From: Hanleya hanleyi
Lineage: Eukaryota > Mollusca > Polyplacophora > Lepidopleurida > Hanleyidae
Length of the DNA stretch: 64,000 nucleotides
Direction: 5' to 3'
NCBI GenBank assembly: GCA_036873755.1
Contig: JAVTVY010045335.1
Span: forward strand, 1-64,000
Position numbers and translations under genes: made by a program. The notes under the pieces are model-generated. The model did not search any database, was not told the DNA's origin, and saw only the letters and a program-made list of their open reading frames with translations. Positions 20,253-30,118 of the stretch are shown piece by piece; within the stretch, counting starts at the first letter, position 1, and each line of letters opens with the position of its first letter.

Positions 20253-23200
20253 AGTTAGATGGACAAACTATTACCGCACTGATTGACACGGGGGCGTCAA
20301 CGTCATTACTACGTGCTGATGTGTGGCACAAACTATCTGGGAAGGGACCACTTCAGAAAACTGGTATAATATATGCTGTGAATGAGCAGCCTCTGAAGGT
20401 TTTGGGACAAACTGAAGTCAAATTTCTAAACCCGTCTCCTGTACCGATTGTGGTGGTTCCGGAGATGTTTCACCAGTGTATTTTGGGGTCTGATGCCTTA
20501 CATATTGGAAAAGCTCAATTGGACTATCCAAAAAGTCATATGCGATGGTTCGGTCGATTATACAAGTTAACGTCGACTGGACAACTGGGGGGTATCGACG
20601 CTACAGGAAGTGTTTACGAAACCACGAGAAACAGGGAGATCGATGAAGTGTTACACGAATACCGAGATGTTTTCGACGTGTCAAAGAAACCAGGTGCAGG
20701 AAGACACCCGAGAGTGCAGTGTACCATACCTACAGGAAATCACCCACCTATCAGGCAGCGTGCGTACAGAATGCCCTTGATGAAACAGCATGTTGTCAAG
20801 GACCAAATAAAGGAGATGTTACAGGCAGGTGTTATACGATCATCTTCATCACCTTGGGCGTCACCTATCACACTGGTACCGAAGAAGGATGGAACGATCA
20901 GGTTCGCCATCGATTACAGGAAATTGAACTCTGTAACACGTAAGGACAGTTATCCATTACCTTTGATTTCAGACATTTTTGACTCTCTGCGTGGTGCATC
21001 TGTGTTCACAACTCTAGACCTTAAGTCTGGATATTGGCAAATACCTGTCGCACCTGAAGACATTGAAAAAAACTGCATTTACCTGCTCAGAGGGTTTATT
21101 TGAGTGGAATTCCATGCCATTTGGATTTTGTAACTCAGGTGCGGTTTTCCAAAGAGCCATGAATGACATTTTTCGAGATTATGTCGGTAAGTTTGTTGTT
21201 GTGTATGTTGATGACATCGTTATATATTCACGCAATGAAACTGAGCATGCTTATCATCTAAAACTAGTCTTGGAACGGTTATTAGAGTATAACTTACAGC
21301 TCAAAAGATAGAAGTGTGTCTTTGCTGCCAGATCAGTAGATTTATTGGGGTATCACATTTCAGAGCATGGTATTTCCCCACAAGATCAGAAAATTCAAGC
21401 TATCCGTGACATGTTCCCTCCCACTTCTGTAGAGGAAGTACGTTCTATTCTTGGCATGTCAGGATATTATCGTGCATGTGTCCCCAATTATGCTAACCTG
21501 GTAGAGCCTCTCGTGTCCTTGACACGGAAGCATGTGAGGTTCAAATGGGGTCAGCCCCAACAGAATGCATTTGATGAGGTGAAACGCCTCTTATGCAGTG
21601 ATAGTGTACTAGCTTATCCAAACCCACAGAAGCCATACAAATTATTTACTGATGCATCCAACTATGCAGTAGGTGCGATTTTAGTGCAAGAAGATGAGCA
21701 AGGTGTTGACCGAGTCATACAGTATGTGTCGGCCACCTTAAAAGATAGCCAGTTGAATTGGCCTGTCATAGAAAAAGAGGGCTATTCTGTAGTCTATGCA
21801 TTGAAAAAGCTAAGGCCATACCTCTATGGCGCAGAATTTGTGGTTTACACTGATCATAAACCGTTGAAAAGTCTCTTTCTTGGTGAAGTTCGGAACATTA
21901 AGGTTCAACGATGGGCAGTTTTGATAGCTGAGTATGGGTGTAAGATTGAATACATCAAAGGAAGCAAGAATGTCCGAGCAGACATGCTTTCAAGAATTCG
22001 AACACCTTATGAAGTTGCAACATTTGATACTAATGATTACATTATACCTGAGGTACCTGAGGGTGTCCTACCGTACGTGCCAATATCGGTATATGGTGTT
22101 GATGAAGTGACACTTCGCCAGGAACAAAAACGGGAGTTCCCCACTCTATTTACTGTTCCATCAGAGGAACATATGGTGCACAATGAAATAGTATATTCCA
22201 CGAGATGTCCCTCGGCAGCTGATGCTGAATATCACCAGATTTCGTAACCAGGTAATGGAGCAGGCACACCTTCGCGCAGGTCACCAAGGACTCTATAAGA
22301 CCTTAGGTCTAGTCCGAGATGCATTCGTTTGGAAGGGCATGCGCAAAGACATTATGCGTATGTTGGACCGTTGTGCAACTTGTCAGGTAAATAGACGGGT
22401 GCGTAGTCGCCCAAAGTACACTGAAATGCCCATGCCAAAATATCCAGGTCAGATTGTTGGTATGGATTTGATCGGTCCACTGACTCGATCAAATAAAGGC
22501 CATTCGTACATCTTGACGATAGTAGATCATTATTCAGCTTGGGCTGAAGCTTTTCCTATACGTTCGAAAACAGCTGAAAGTGTGGAGGATAAATTTCTGG
22601 AAGAATACTGTTCTAGACATGGAATTCCGGAGATTGTGACTACCGATCTTGGAAAGGAATTCAATTCTAATGAGTTGAGAGAAAAATTCAAGTTGCTAGG
22701 AATAGATCACAGGCGCACGACCCCGTATCATCCTCAAACTAACGGTAAAACTGAACGTTTCAATCGAACCCTTAAGGAAATTCTCCAGAAGTTGGTCAAT
22801 AATCAGTCTCGACATTGGGAAAGTGAACTCAGTTCAGCTTTGTTAGCTTATCGCAACACAAGACATGCCACAACTACGTACACGCCCTTTTATTTAACGT
22901 ATGGGCGTCGTGCACGTTTACCATTCTCCCTACCTGTAGATGCTTCACAAGATCTTAGTGACCGTTTAAGTCATGTGAGCAATGCACTTCACAAGGCACG
23001 TGAAGCGACTGAAAAATCACGATTGTACCATCGTGAACAAATTAATCACCGAGCACGGGAGGGCGTGTTCAAGGTGGGCGACTCTGTGGTTGTTCATGCA
23101 GATGAGCGAATCAAACTTACAGCTCAGTGTGATCCGCAGTATGAAATATTTAAGATTAACGGACCGGTAGCCCATATTCGACACCAGAGGTCAGGGAAAA

Positions 23201-23685
23201 CTAGAGTAGTTAATGTCTCTAAGCTTCGAGTTGTCGATCCTCAGATTGTTTGGGATAATGTTCAGCCACGCTCCCGTCGTAACCCTGAGATAGGTACGCG
23301 GCAGAGTCTGAACAGAGCAGAACGCCAGTTTAACGTAGCTCCCGAGCAAGTTGAGACGCCCACGTCGCATGATAGGCAGTTGTCAAACTCCTCCCCTTCT
23401 CCGAATGATGAATCTACCAGTCAGTCCCCTAATACACTTGAAATTCCCGATGATACGGCAAATAATAATGAAAGTCAAGTGCCTGATGTAGAAGATCCGC
23501 CTAATGCGGATGACGCGTCGTCTGATATGGACGAGGAGACCACCAATGAGCCAGACTCTTCGAATGAAATGGACGACTCACCGCATGGTTATTACTTACG
23601 CAAGCGCAAACCTCCAGCCTTGAGTTCTCCTATAATCAGAAATAAACTTCGCCGTACATATACTTTTCGATACCAGTGGCTATGA
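20231..23685 (+). pseudogene. pol: pol polyprotein (protease, RT, RNase H, integrase), broken
   Basis: Aspartic protease LIDTGASTS near 20279. RT with FAIDYRKLNSVT (about 20900), LDLKSGYWQI (about 21020), WNSMPFGFCNSGAVFQRAM (about 21105) and YVDD (about 21205). RNase H with LFTDASNYAVGA (about 21640) and YTDHKPL (about 21845). Integrase with an HHCC finger (about 22260-22385) and DDE residues in MDLIGP, TTDLGKEF and NGKTERFNR (about 22460, 22645, 22740). Lesions: a frame break at an A7 run (21066-21072), TAG at 21309-21311, and a frame break near 22240. The C-terminus is acidic and Ser/Pro-rich. The final codons overlap the env-like ORF by 10 bp. Confidence 0.93.
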
Positions 23686-24551
23686 CAGGGATCATGTTGT
23701 TCGTAGTATATTTTCTGCATTACGTGGCCACTCTCCCACTTGTTGACAATGGTGCCTATGTCGAGTATAACATAAGGTCATGGGCTATGCCCTTACGTGC
23801 CCCCGGCCAATTAATGAAAGTCATGCTATCCGCGGAACATATTGGGTTAAATACGCGGACAGGTTGGTACTTCCACCCTGCACGGTGTATGGGACGTACA
23901 CCGAAGGTTTGTTATGGCAACGCCATGATGGCGTCACAGCATATACCTTGTATTGTGAGTATCTTATCAAATGTCACTAGTGATCTATGTCTGGTTCAGT
24001 TGAGTCAAACTAACGATACAACCAGTAAGATATTTGAACTTGCCCCAGGTGAATTTATTGTGCAGACATTTGGAGAAAATATTCAAGAACATTGTGACGG
24101 TGTTCCTACGATGACACACACTCTAGGTGCAGGACTCTATTTGCTAAGTCCTAATAATTGTACTTTTAGTGGTGTGGATTGGAAGTTAAGTCAGGTGAAA
24201 GTGATGACTCAAATGGTTTCTTTGCTAGCAACTGTCGTTTCCTTACCACCTGTCGACATACCTACCATTCTGAATGAGTCTAACATACTAACCTCGCTAA
24301 AACTTACACCCTGGCATGACCTTCGTAAGGTGAAATATGTGCCCCTTAAGCCGTTACGACCAGTGGAGTTAGAATACGGGTCCACTGTGTCGTTTTCCGA
24401 GATTTTGACGTACGTATTTGGTTCAATTTTGTTTGTATGCATACTGTCTTTTATTATTTTTCGTATTATGCAACGTTGCAAGCTGTGTAAATTTTCTTGT
24501 ATTCCTTGTTTTGATTGTTTTTCGAAGACTCTAGAGCAAACTTCGGTATAA
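23676..24551 (+). CDS. env-like third ORF, single-pass membrane glycoprotein
   Basis: 291 residues, open. A hydrophobic N-terminus (about 5-22) looks like a signal peptide. Four N-glycosylation sequons lie at N99, N113, N161 and N200. One membrane segment (about 243-264, LTYVFGSILFVCILSFIIF) is followed by a short cytoplasmic tail with five cysteines (CKLCKFSCIPCFDC). Ten scattered ectodomain Cys or aromatic positions suggest folding in the ER, but I see no furin site or obvious fusion peptide, and the size is small for a full envelope. Position directly after integrase is that of env. Origin is unknown. Confidence 0.75.
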   Translation: MAMTGIMLFVVYFLHYVATLPLVDNGAYVEYNIRSWAMPLRAPGQLMKVMLSAEHIGLNTRTGWYFHPARCMGRTPKVCYGNAMMASQHIPCIVSILSNVTSDLCLVQLSQTNDTTSKIFELAPGEFIVQTFGENIQEHCDGVPTMTHTLGAGLYLLSPNNCTFSGVDWKLSQVKVMTQMVSLLATVVSLPPVDIPTILNESNILTSLKLTPWHDLRKVKYVPLKPLRPVELEYGSTVSFSEILTYVFGSILFVCILSFIIFRIMQRCKLCKFSCIPCFDCFSKTLEQTSV

Positions 24552-24639
24552 TCTGGTGTTAACACGCCTATGGCGGTTTTGTCCCAGGTCCGGCCAGCCT
24601 GTGGATTTGATTTTCCCCAACCTTCGGTTGACATTATAT

Positions 24640-24966
24640 TGGAAAACTGAGTTGAATGCCATTCTGCAGAATGGACATTTAACTTCCGGTAGGGAAGGTA
24701 TGTGAAATTTCAAGTGAATGTTAGAGGAGTGCACGCCTTAAAAACATTTATTTGATTTCATATTTCCCTGACCATCTTTTTAATGGCTTATTTTAACCTA
24801 GTATTAATTCATGATTTGATAATTTTGCTTTTGTTTTGTTCGAACATTTTTCATTGTTATTCTTTGGTATCTGATATATCTATTTTTGAATTCATTGTTT
24901 GATGTTGGAAAGAGAGTTAAATGTCATCCCTGCAGGATGGACATTTAACTTCCGGTGGGAAGGATA
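24640..24966 (+). promoter_or_regulatory. duplicated hairpin plus polypurine tract before the 3' LTR
   Basis: Two copies of one module, near 24648-24705 and 24915-24966: a hairpin around TGCA, then CATTTAACTTCCGGT and a purine tract (AGGGAAGG or GGGAAGGA), then a start resembling the LTR (TATGTRAAAT). The downstream copy abuts the 3' LTR and is the expected plus-strand primer. Stem bases differ between copies but pairing is kept. The space between is AT-rich and noncoding. Confidence 0.7.
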
Positions 24967-25865
24967 TGTAAAATATCGAATGAGATAATGAAGGTTTTAG
25001 GCTCATTTATATTTTGATCAGATTATTATATAGAAGATCATATATGTATCTATTTGAGTTTTTTTACATTTGCTCTAATCAGTTTTGGAAAATGTATGAT
25101 AATATCAATTCACGGTTTAGTCGTACATGTAATTTCATACACTATAGTATGTTGGAGTTTGGGAGCATATCTCTACTAATTGAGCGGAAGCCAGGAAGTT
25201 CTGACGGCTTACAAACCGCCGTTTATAATTGAAGTGGTCGAGGAAACACAGATCAGTGAGATATCTGATAATTAATACAGTGTCTGTTAGACCAAGTGGT
25301 TAGCACTTCAAGATTTAATTGTACTCTCAAATATAGTTTGATTCACGCGGCGTATTATAGAAACGCGTATATATACAATTGTCTTCTGTTAAATGTTAAA
25401 TGTGGATTAAGCAAAAGCTTCAAATAGATAAGTGTTTGTACAGTAGCAGGGTGATTGAAAGAGTCCACAGCTGTGCTTAGTTAATGAACAGCGAGCAAGT
25501 GGTCATTCCGGTAGCGTCTCTAATTAAGTGTTTGAGTCCTGGGAAATTAGAGTTTCGTACCAGGCTGTGTTTAAGTACTTGTTTGCTCAGCTCTATTTAA
25601 AGTTCGAGTTATATTACAATAATTAAGCATTAAGACCAGAGCTTCATTTCGTACAGACGTTTTCGGTTATATTATGTGATCTGTTGTACCTTGTCTATGT
25701 TGGATGCAGAAAGTAAACATCATCAACTTATATCATCACAACGAGTTGTCTTGTAGTTCTTTGGCTTTGACTGAAGACGAACATACGGAACCAGGGTTAT
25801 ATAGAGACGATCCCCGTTGTCTATCACCTTCACGTAATCAACTGATAGGACACTAAAATTCTATA
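24967..25865 (+). repeat. 3' LTR
   Basis: 899 bp, same ends and length as the 5' LTR and one visible difference. It is followed directly by the ATCT target duplication and by the resumed ATPase pseudogene. Confidence 0.95.
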
Positions 25866-26283
25866 ATCTGTTTCGCCAGGTGCATAATTTGTGACGCGTC
25901 TCTGGGGTTTTTGAACAACACCACATACTGGGCATTCAAATGATGTTCCTGTGCTCTTTGTTCTTACTGAAGAGATTTTGGACGATGTAGATGATACTCA
26001 GCCGGCGATGATGACTATCCGTTTCGGCCATCAGATCATCCACGACCACCAACGTGTCTTCGGGGTATCCTCTGGGGGTAATCCTTCCACCAAGGTGAGT
26101 CCAGGCCTCCGTGCCAGTTCCTCGTAAGCAGGCTCCCAAGCGCCATAACACCAAAGGATGCGGGCCACGGGAGGAGAAATGAGGGCTGGCTCACCGATGA
26201 GACGTTGAACGAAGTGTGTTTTTTTCCGAACCGGTCGGTCCAGCGATGAGACACGTGAAAGGATGCTGCCACCGTGGATCCAT
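25866..26283 (-). pseudogene. Polinton packaging ATPase, 5' part
   Basis: Starts at 26283 (MDPRWQHPFTC...). The P-loop region is damaged by a frame break in an A-rich run near 26225. Walker B is intact as DTLVVVDDLMAETDS (about 26030-26070), followed by RLSIIYIVQNLFS, equivalent to the TQN segment of the other ATPase. Another frame break occurs near 25935. The sequence reaches the LTR at 25866 exactly where the 18098-18263 part begins. There is no zinc finger before this ATPase, unlike the copy at 7205-8410. Confidence 0.88.
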
Positions 26284-26292
26284 GCACACTAG

Positions 26293-26853
26293 TCATTTGG
26301 TGTTTTGGGCTAAGCGTTCAGAGGCCCACCACCGTTGTCGCGGATCCCACCGAGGGTCGTAGTCCAGGGGGTACCGTTGCCGTGGTAATCGTGGTACAAG
26401 ACCTGCTACAGGGTGACGTAGATGAGGCGTCGGTGCGATGGTCGGTGGTACCCTGCTAAAGTTTGACGGAGGTGTGGTGGGTGGGGCTCCAAGAGTTTCC
26501 CTCGTGATGTTCCGTGTAGGAATGGATGTGGTGGTGGTGGTGGTGGTAGTGGTGGGTGGCGCTCCCAGAGCTCCCCACGTGATGGGTGTCTCGGACCCCT
26601 TCGTGAGTAGAGTAGTGGGTGGTGCTGCGAAGATGATAGTGTTGTTGGTGGTGTTGTGGGTAGCGTATTAACGTTGAGGTGAGGGAATGACGGGTGTGGG
26701 CGAGATGGTGGGTAGGTTGAAACAGGATATCAGGTACGCCAAGTCGTAGAAGACACCTCCAAACAAGACACCCAGAAGCGCTAGTATACACACGACAGTA
26801 CCGACTTGTCCTTTTCGAGTATGCAGCAGTAAAGGTAGTTGTGCACTATCCAT
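26293..26853 (-). pseudogene. single-pass membrane protein with Thr/Pro-rich stalk, one stop
   Basis: Starts at 26853 (MDSAQLPLLLHTRKGQ). A strong membrane segment (about residues 17-43, VGTVVCILALLGVLFGGVFY) precedes a Pro-rich stretch. An in-frame TAA lies near 26668. The same phase stays open to TGA at 26293, encoding a Thr/Pro/Asn-rich stalk with three LGAPPTT repeats, a run of Thr encoded by ACC triplets (26527-26550), and a basic/aromatic end. The TGA overlaps an ATPase-side ATG. It looks like a virus-type membrane protein with a mucin-like segment. Family unknown. Confidence 0.55.
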
Positions 26854-26897
26854 GGTACAGCCCTAGACTGAAGGCTGTATGAGACGTGAGGTAGAAT

Positions 26898-28132
26898 TTA
26901 TATCCGTTTCATGTCACGGGCTGAGACCCAGGAATTAAACGAACTGGGCCAACATTGCCATTTGACGAAATGATAGGGGATGCCACGTCGACGTTCCGTT
27001 TTCAAAATCTCCTCCACCGTGTAGTAGTCTTTCTCTGTTTTTACGGCCGGTTGTAATTCTGCCTCGTAAAGCGTGCCTTGATGCTAATACTGTTATATGG
27101 AATATGTCTTTGGATTATGGACGCGGATATTCTTTAATGGACGACGGCTGAATTATGATTGACGGACCAGACGCTTGTAATTGCAGTGTTTCCCCTTGTA
27201 CATCTTCCAGTTGATAGACGTGTGGATTTCGGGGACTATGGCGAACTATGACAAAATGCTCATCACTCCAGTTGGGCAAGTAATTTTTCTCAAATTGACC
27301 TTTGACTTTACTGATCCGTACCACATCTCCGCATTTGTAACGGGGTGAAGTACCTACTTCAGGGGGTGAGTACAGCGTGCGGCGTACTTGATGTTCGTTG
27401 CGTTCCGTCGCATCGATGGGCGCCCGTTGGATACTGCGATGATGGGCTCGATTGTACCCTCGGACCAGTTGAGGTATCACATCGATGTACCGTCGGGTGT
27501 TTTTGGCTGTAAAATGCTTGTACATCCGACTTTTCTAGGTCCGATTGAACCGTTCCACCACAGAGGCTTTGGTTTCGTTGTACGTATGGAAGAAAAACCT
27601 TCTGATTCTTAAAAAAAGCTTGAAAGTGTCGGTTGAGAAATTCTGTGCCTTCATCCGTTTGCAAATAGAGGGGTTTGCGACCTGTCTTGAAAATCTGCCG
27701 GGACGCCTGTACAAGATTCTCCCCTGTTTTGGTCCGGATGGGTACCACCCATGCGACCTTGGATAAAATATCGATACAGGTCAACATGTACCGATGTCCA
27801 TCATTGTGGGCAGCAAATCGACTCATATCGACCAAATCTGCCTACCATTGTGCGTCTATGCCTCCTACGATTACTCGATTACGGCGAAAATGCCGTCGAG
27901 CTGCTCGATGTAAGCTATAAGTGTCTTGGGTTTTTAACCATTCGCGAACTTCAGCTCGACTGATGCCTTGGGACTGCGCAGCTCGAGCGAGCGCTCCCAC
28001 AGCGCTATAAGCGACTGGACTGACTGGACTGTAATACAAATCCGTTAACACCGTATCCACATGTTTTGCACCCTTATCCCTCCGGGTGCCCCTCTGGGTA
28101 CTCCTCCGGGTGTCCCGGCGGGTTCGCTTCAT
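26898..28132 (-). pseudogene. Polinton integrase with chromodomain, broken and split
   Basis: Retroviral-type DDE integrase that joins Polinton DNA to the host chromosome. N-terminal KRNRVIVGGIDAQW is followed by TAG at 27842. The catalytic core shows VDMSRF, LTCIDILSKVAWVVP and LQTDEGTEF. The segment with the final catalytic Glu lies in another phase because of a frame break near 27540-27600. An SH3-like part (VVRISKVKGQFEKNY) comes next. A C-terminal chromodomain (DYYTVEEILKTERRRGIPYH then FVKWQCWP) ends in TAA at 26898. A 105-bp retroelement tail (27073-27180) separates the SH3-like part from the chromodomain. Confidence 0.9.
27073..27180 (+). repeat. fourth, 5'-truncated copy of the Penelope-like element 3' end
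   Basis: About 105 bp matching the last part of the 2775-3265 copy, ending at GACGCTTGTAA. TTG is found on both sides, so the target duplication is about 3 bp. It interrupts the integrase codons. A short 3'-anchored insert fits 5' truncation during target-primed reverse transcription. Confidence 0.85.
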
Positions 28133-28165
28133 GATGAGACACTGACGCTCTAGACTGTGTGGCCC

Positions 28166-28850
28166 CTATAGATATAGTACCTCATCGACAATGGGGACTA
28201 CTTGTTCCAAAGCCGTCCATAGATCGGGGTCCAGGGTAAAACCACCTCCGTTCAGACAGATGAGTCGAGCGAAAAAGGAACCGCGGAAAATGTAGACCTC
28301 GTCACACAGGTGAATGCTATCACCGTCGAGGTCACCAAATAACACGCGTTTCAAGGTGGTCCATCCTTCCCGTGACAAAGAGACGTGCGCTTTGGGTTCA
28401 GGCGTACACCAACACATAACCCGGTTATCGATGAGGTCCACTCGTTTGGAGTACAACAATAGGGTGCAGCCAGGTGTAACCCTCCGGGTAGCCACAGTCC
28501 CTTCTTTCACTTCGGCGTGCAATAAGTCATCCACCTCGGGGAGTACATCTTTCAGTGCCATCCATAAGGATGGGCAGAGTGTGATATGGGTACCCCCACA
28601 TGTTCCAACCGGGGAAAACGGAATCTTCTCCATCAGTGCGTATGTGCACACCGGCTCCCACGTGCATGAAATCCATTTCGGGCTCTTTTCCCTGTAACAA
28701 CCGTGTCAATAGAGTCCAGCCTGATAGCGATAACAAAATCTTGACCTTCCGCGGTTCTTCTTGGACCAGCTCCAGGTGATCGTCATTGACGATGAGGTAG
28801 ACGTCGGACATCAGTTGGAATAACGCAAGCTCTGTTCCGCTCGCTGCCAT
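28166..28850 (-). pseudogene. multi-repeat PC4-like protein, one frame break
   Basis: Starts at 28850 (MAASGTELALFQLM). A frame break near 28620-28650 joins two frames. About four copies of one pattern occur: a beta-like stretch, then hydrophobic-Leu/Thr-X-X-X-Trp-X-X-Leu (LLSLSGWTLLTRLL, ITLCPSLWMALKDVL, VSLSREGWTTLKRVL, FTLDPDLWTALEQVV), twice ended by a VD near LL or VL. This resembles the PC4/p15 single-strand DNA-binding fold found in several DNA viruses and Polintons; the link is by pattern and unproven. A TATA box lies about 40 bp upstream. Confidence 0.6.
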
Positions 28851-29090
28851 GGTGGTGAATGAAAAGAAACGGCTAGAGAGGCCTGTCTATATAGAGTAGT
28901 ACAGGTTAAGGGGCAATAGGGCTCGAAATGCACTTGTACACCATGTGAGTCAATAGTTGCTGCGCATTGCCCCGCAAGGTCAATAGGGCTCGAAATGCGC
29001 TTTTATACTACTCCATGTGACTCAATACTGTTACATTGTGCCGTTTTAAGGTTGGAAATGCGCTTTTCTACTATTACACTCATTGCTCCT
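28851..29090 (-). promoter_or_regulatory. TATA box and triplicated upstream element
   Basis: TATATA at 28887-28894 sits about 40 bp before the ATG at 28850. Upstream are three related ~45-bp units (28911-28956, 28980-29026, 29046-29085) sharing GAAATGCGCTTTT..TACTA and ATGTGA/GTCAAT words. The middle one contains TATAAAAGCG on the - strand. They look like repeated promoter elements for the - strand genes. Confidence 0.5.
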
Positions 29091-29229
29091 CACCCTTCGT
29101 GAAAGTCCGTCATCATTCGGTGCTGTAATGTTATTTGTATAGGAATTCGCTTAACCTAGGATTTTCGTAGTCATAGATTGAGCACAAAAAGAGGATTGTA
29201 AATTAACCCAGGAAGAATTCCCTCCATGT

Positions 29230-29475
29230 TGGACCAATGGCAAGACGATTATTCAACCAATGACTAACTCGTTTAGACAGCCAATCGAGCCATATGGATG
29301 GTTATGGTACAGGACTTCATTTTAACCTGGCATTTCCTATATCCGAGCTTGGTGAGATTGTGGCGTTTTATCAGTGCGCGTTATTGGACCAATCAGAAGC
29401 CATTATTTCTACCAATACATTTGCCGGAAGAAGAGCCAATGGAAGGGGTTCGCGCTCTTTAAGACAGCCAATGGA
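29230..29475 (+). promoter_or_regulatory. cluster of six CCAAT boxes
   Basis: CCAAT occurs on the + strand near 29234, 29257, 29282, 29391, 29435 and 29466, in a stretch with no convincing coding sequence. CCAAT clusters are common in histone gene promoters; the gene downstream ends in a histone-type 3' stem-loop. Function is inferred. Confidence 0.5.
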
Positions 29476-29670
29476 TATCCACCCTATTCGGCATATCAAC
29501 CCCGAGCCAGGCGGGCAAGAGCACATTCTATCACAATCTTTTCAACCAGCAAACACGTATACAGAGAGAGAGTCGACGGGAGGGAGAAAGTTAGCGGCAA
29601 AGGCAAAGGTGGCAAGAAAAGGAAGTACGAAGCGGGCCATAAAAGCCTTCTGGATGGAGGAAGTGAGAAG

Positions 29671-29928
29671 ATGGACCCGGGAAAATACAAAGATAACGCC
29701 ACTCTCCTGGGCCGACCTTCATCATTTGGTCACAAGGGCGCCCACGGAAATGGCGAGGACTGGTTGGACACCCTCGAGGATGTGTTACAACAGCAGCCCC
29801 AGCCAGTTCAACCCGAATTTATGGACATGGACGCCCTGGAGGAAGAACGCCAGGCTGCTCACCAACAACGCCAGAGAGCCCACCAGCAAGAACAACACAA
29901 GGACCAACAACAGCCCGGGGGCAAATAG
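29671..29928 (+). CDS. small charged, Gln-rich protein with histone-type 3' end
   Basis: 85-codon frame from the ATG at 29671 (MDPGKYKDNATLLGR), with an acidic middle (EDWLDTLEDVL) and a Gln/Glu/Arg-rich tail. The same phase is open well upstream of this ATG and encodes SGKGKGGKKRK, reminiscent of histone H2A/H4 tails but without a visible start codon. The start may therefore be lost or this region may be leader. No histone fold follows, so I do not call it a histone. The stop is 45 nt before a canonical histone-type stem-loop. Identity unknown. Confidence 0.45.
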   Translation: MDPGKYKDNATLLGRPSSFGHKGAHGNGEDWLDTLEDVLQQQPQPVQPEFMDMDALEEERQAAHQQRQRAHQQEQHKDQQQPGGK

Positions 29929-29969
29929 GCAAGCCCCCCTCCTGAGACAACAGGATAAAAAAACATTTC

Positions 29970-30020
29970 AACGGCCCTTTTCAGGGCCAACCCTGTCCTT
30001 CGAAAGGGGACTTTTTAATT
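29970..30020 (+). terminator. histone-mRNA-type 3' end signal 1
   Basis: GGCCCTTTTCAGGGCC (29973-29988) flanked by CAAC and AACCC is a close match to the metazoan replication-dependent histone stem-loop (6-bp stem, UUUC loop). Eleven nt later CGAAAGGGGACTTTTTAA resembles the U7-binding downstream element and matches the element in signals 3 and 4. Confidence 0.75.
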
Positions 30021-30118
30021 TGGCACATTTCAATTTAATATCAGGCCCTACATGTCAATCTCCTCTCCTCTATGCTTACCAATCTTTACCTCTTCACTCC
30101 AAAAAAAATGACCCTAAA

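Larger units (their letters stand above)
18264..25865 (+). mobile_element. Ty3/gypsy LTR retrotransposon with env-like ORF
   Basis: A complete 7.6-kb unit: 899-bp LTRs, primer-binding region, gag, pol in protease-RT-RNase H-integrase order, a third ORF with envelope-like features, and a purine-rich tract before the 3' LTR. ATCT is present immediately before (18260-18263) and after (25866-25869), a 4-bp target duplication. The domain order is that of Ty3/gypsy; the third ORF makes it errantivirus- or retrovirus-like in layout. Insertion disrupted the Polinton ATPase. Confidence 0.95.

Noticed and set aside
24209..24634. 141-codon - frame opposite env
   Set aside because: No motif; antisense to a better supported gene.
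26456..26791. His-rich 111-codon - frame
   Set aside because: It is the out-of-phase reading of the Thr/Pro stalk; the phase with the membrane span is preferred.
29570..29928. Captured host histone gene
   Set aside because: Only a short GKGKGGKKRK-like stretch is similar; no histone-fold sequence follows.
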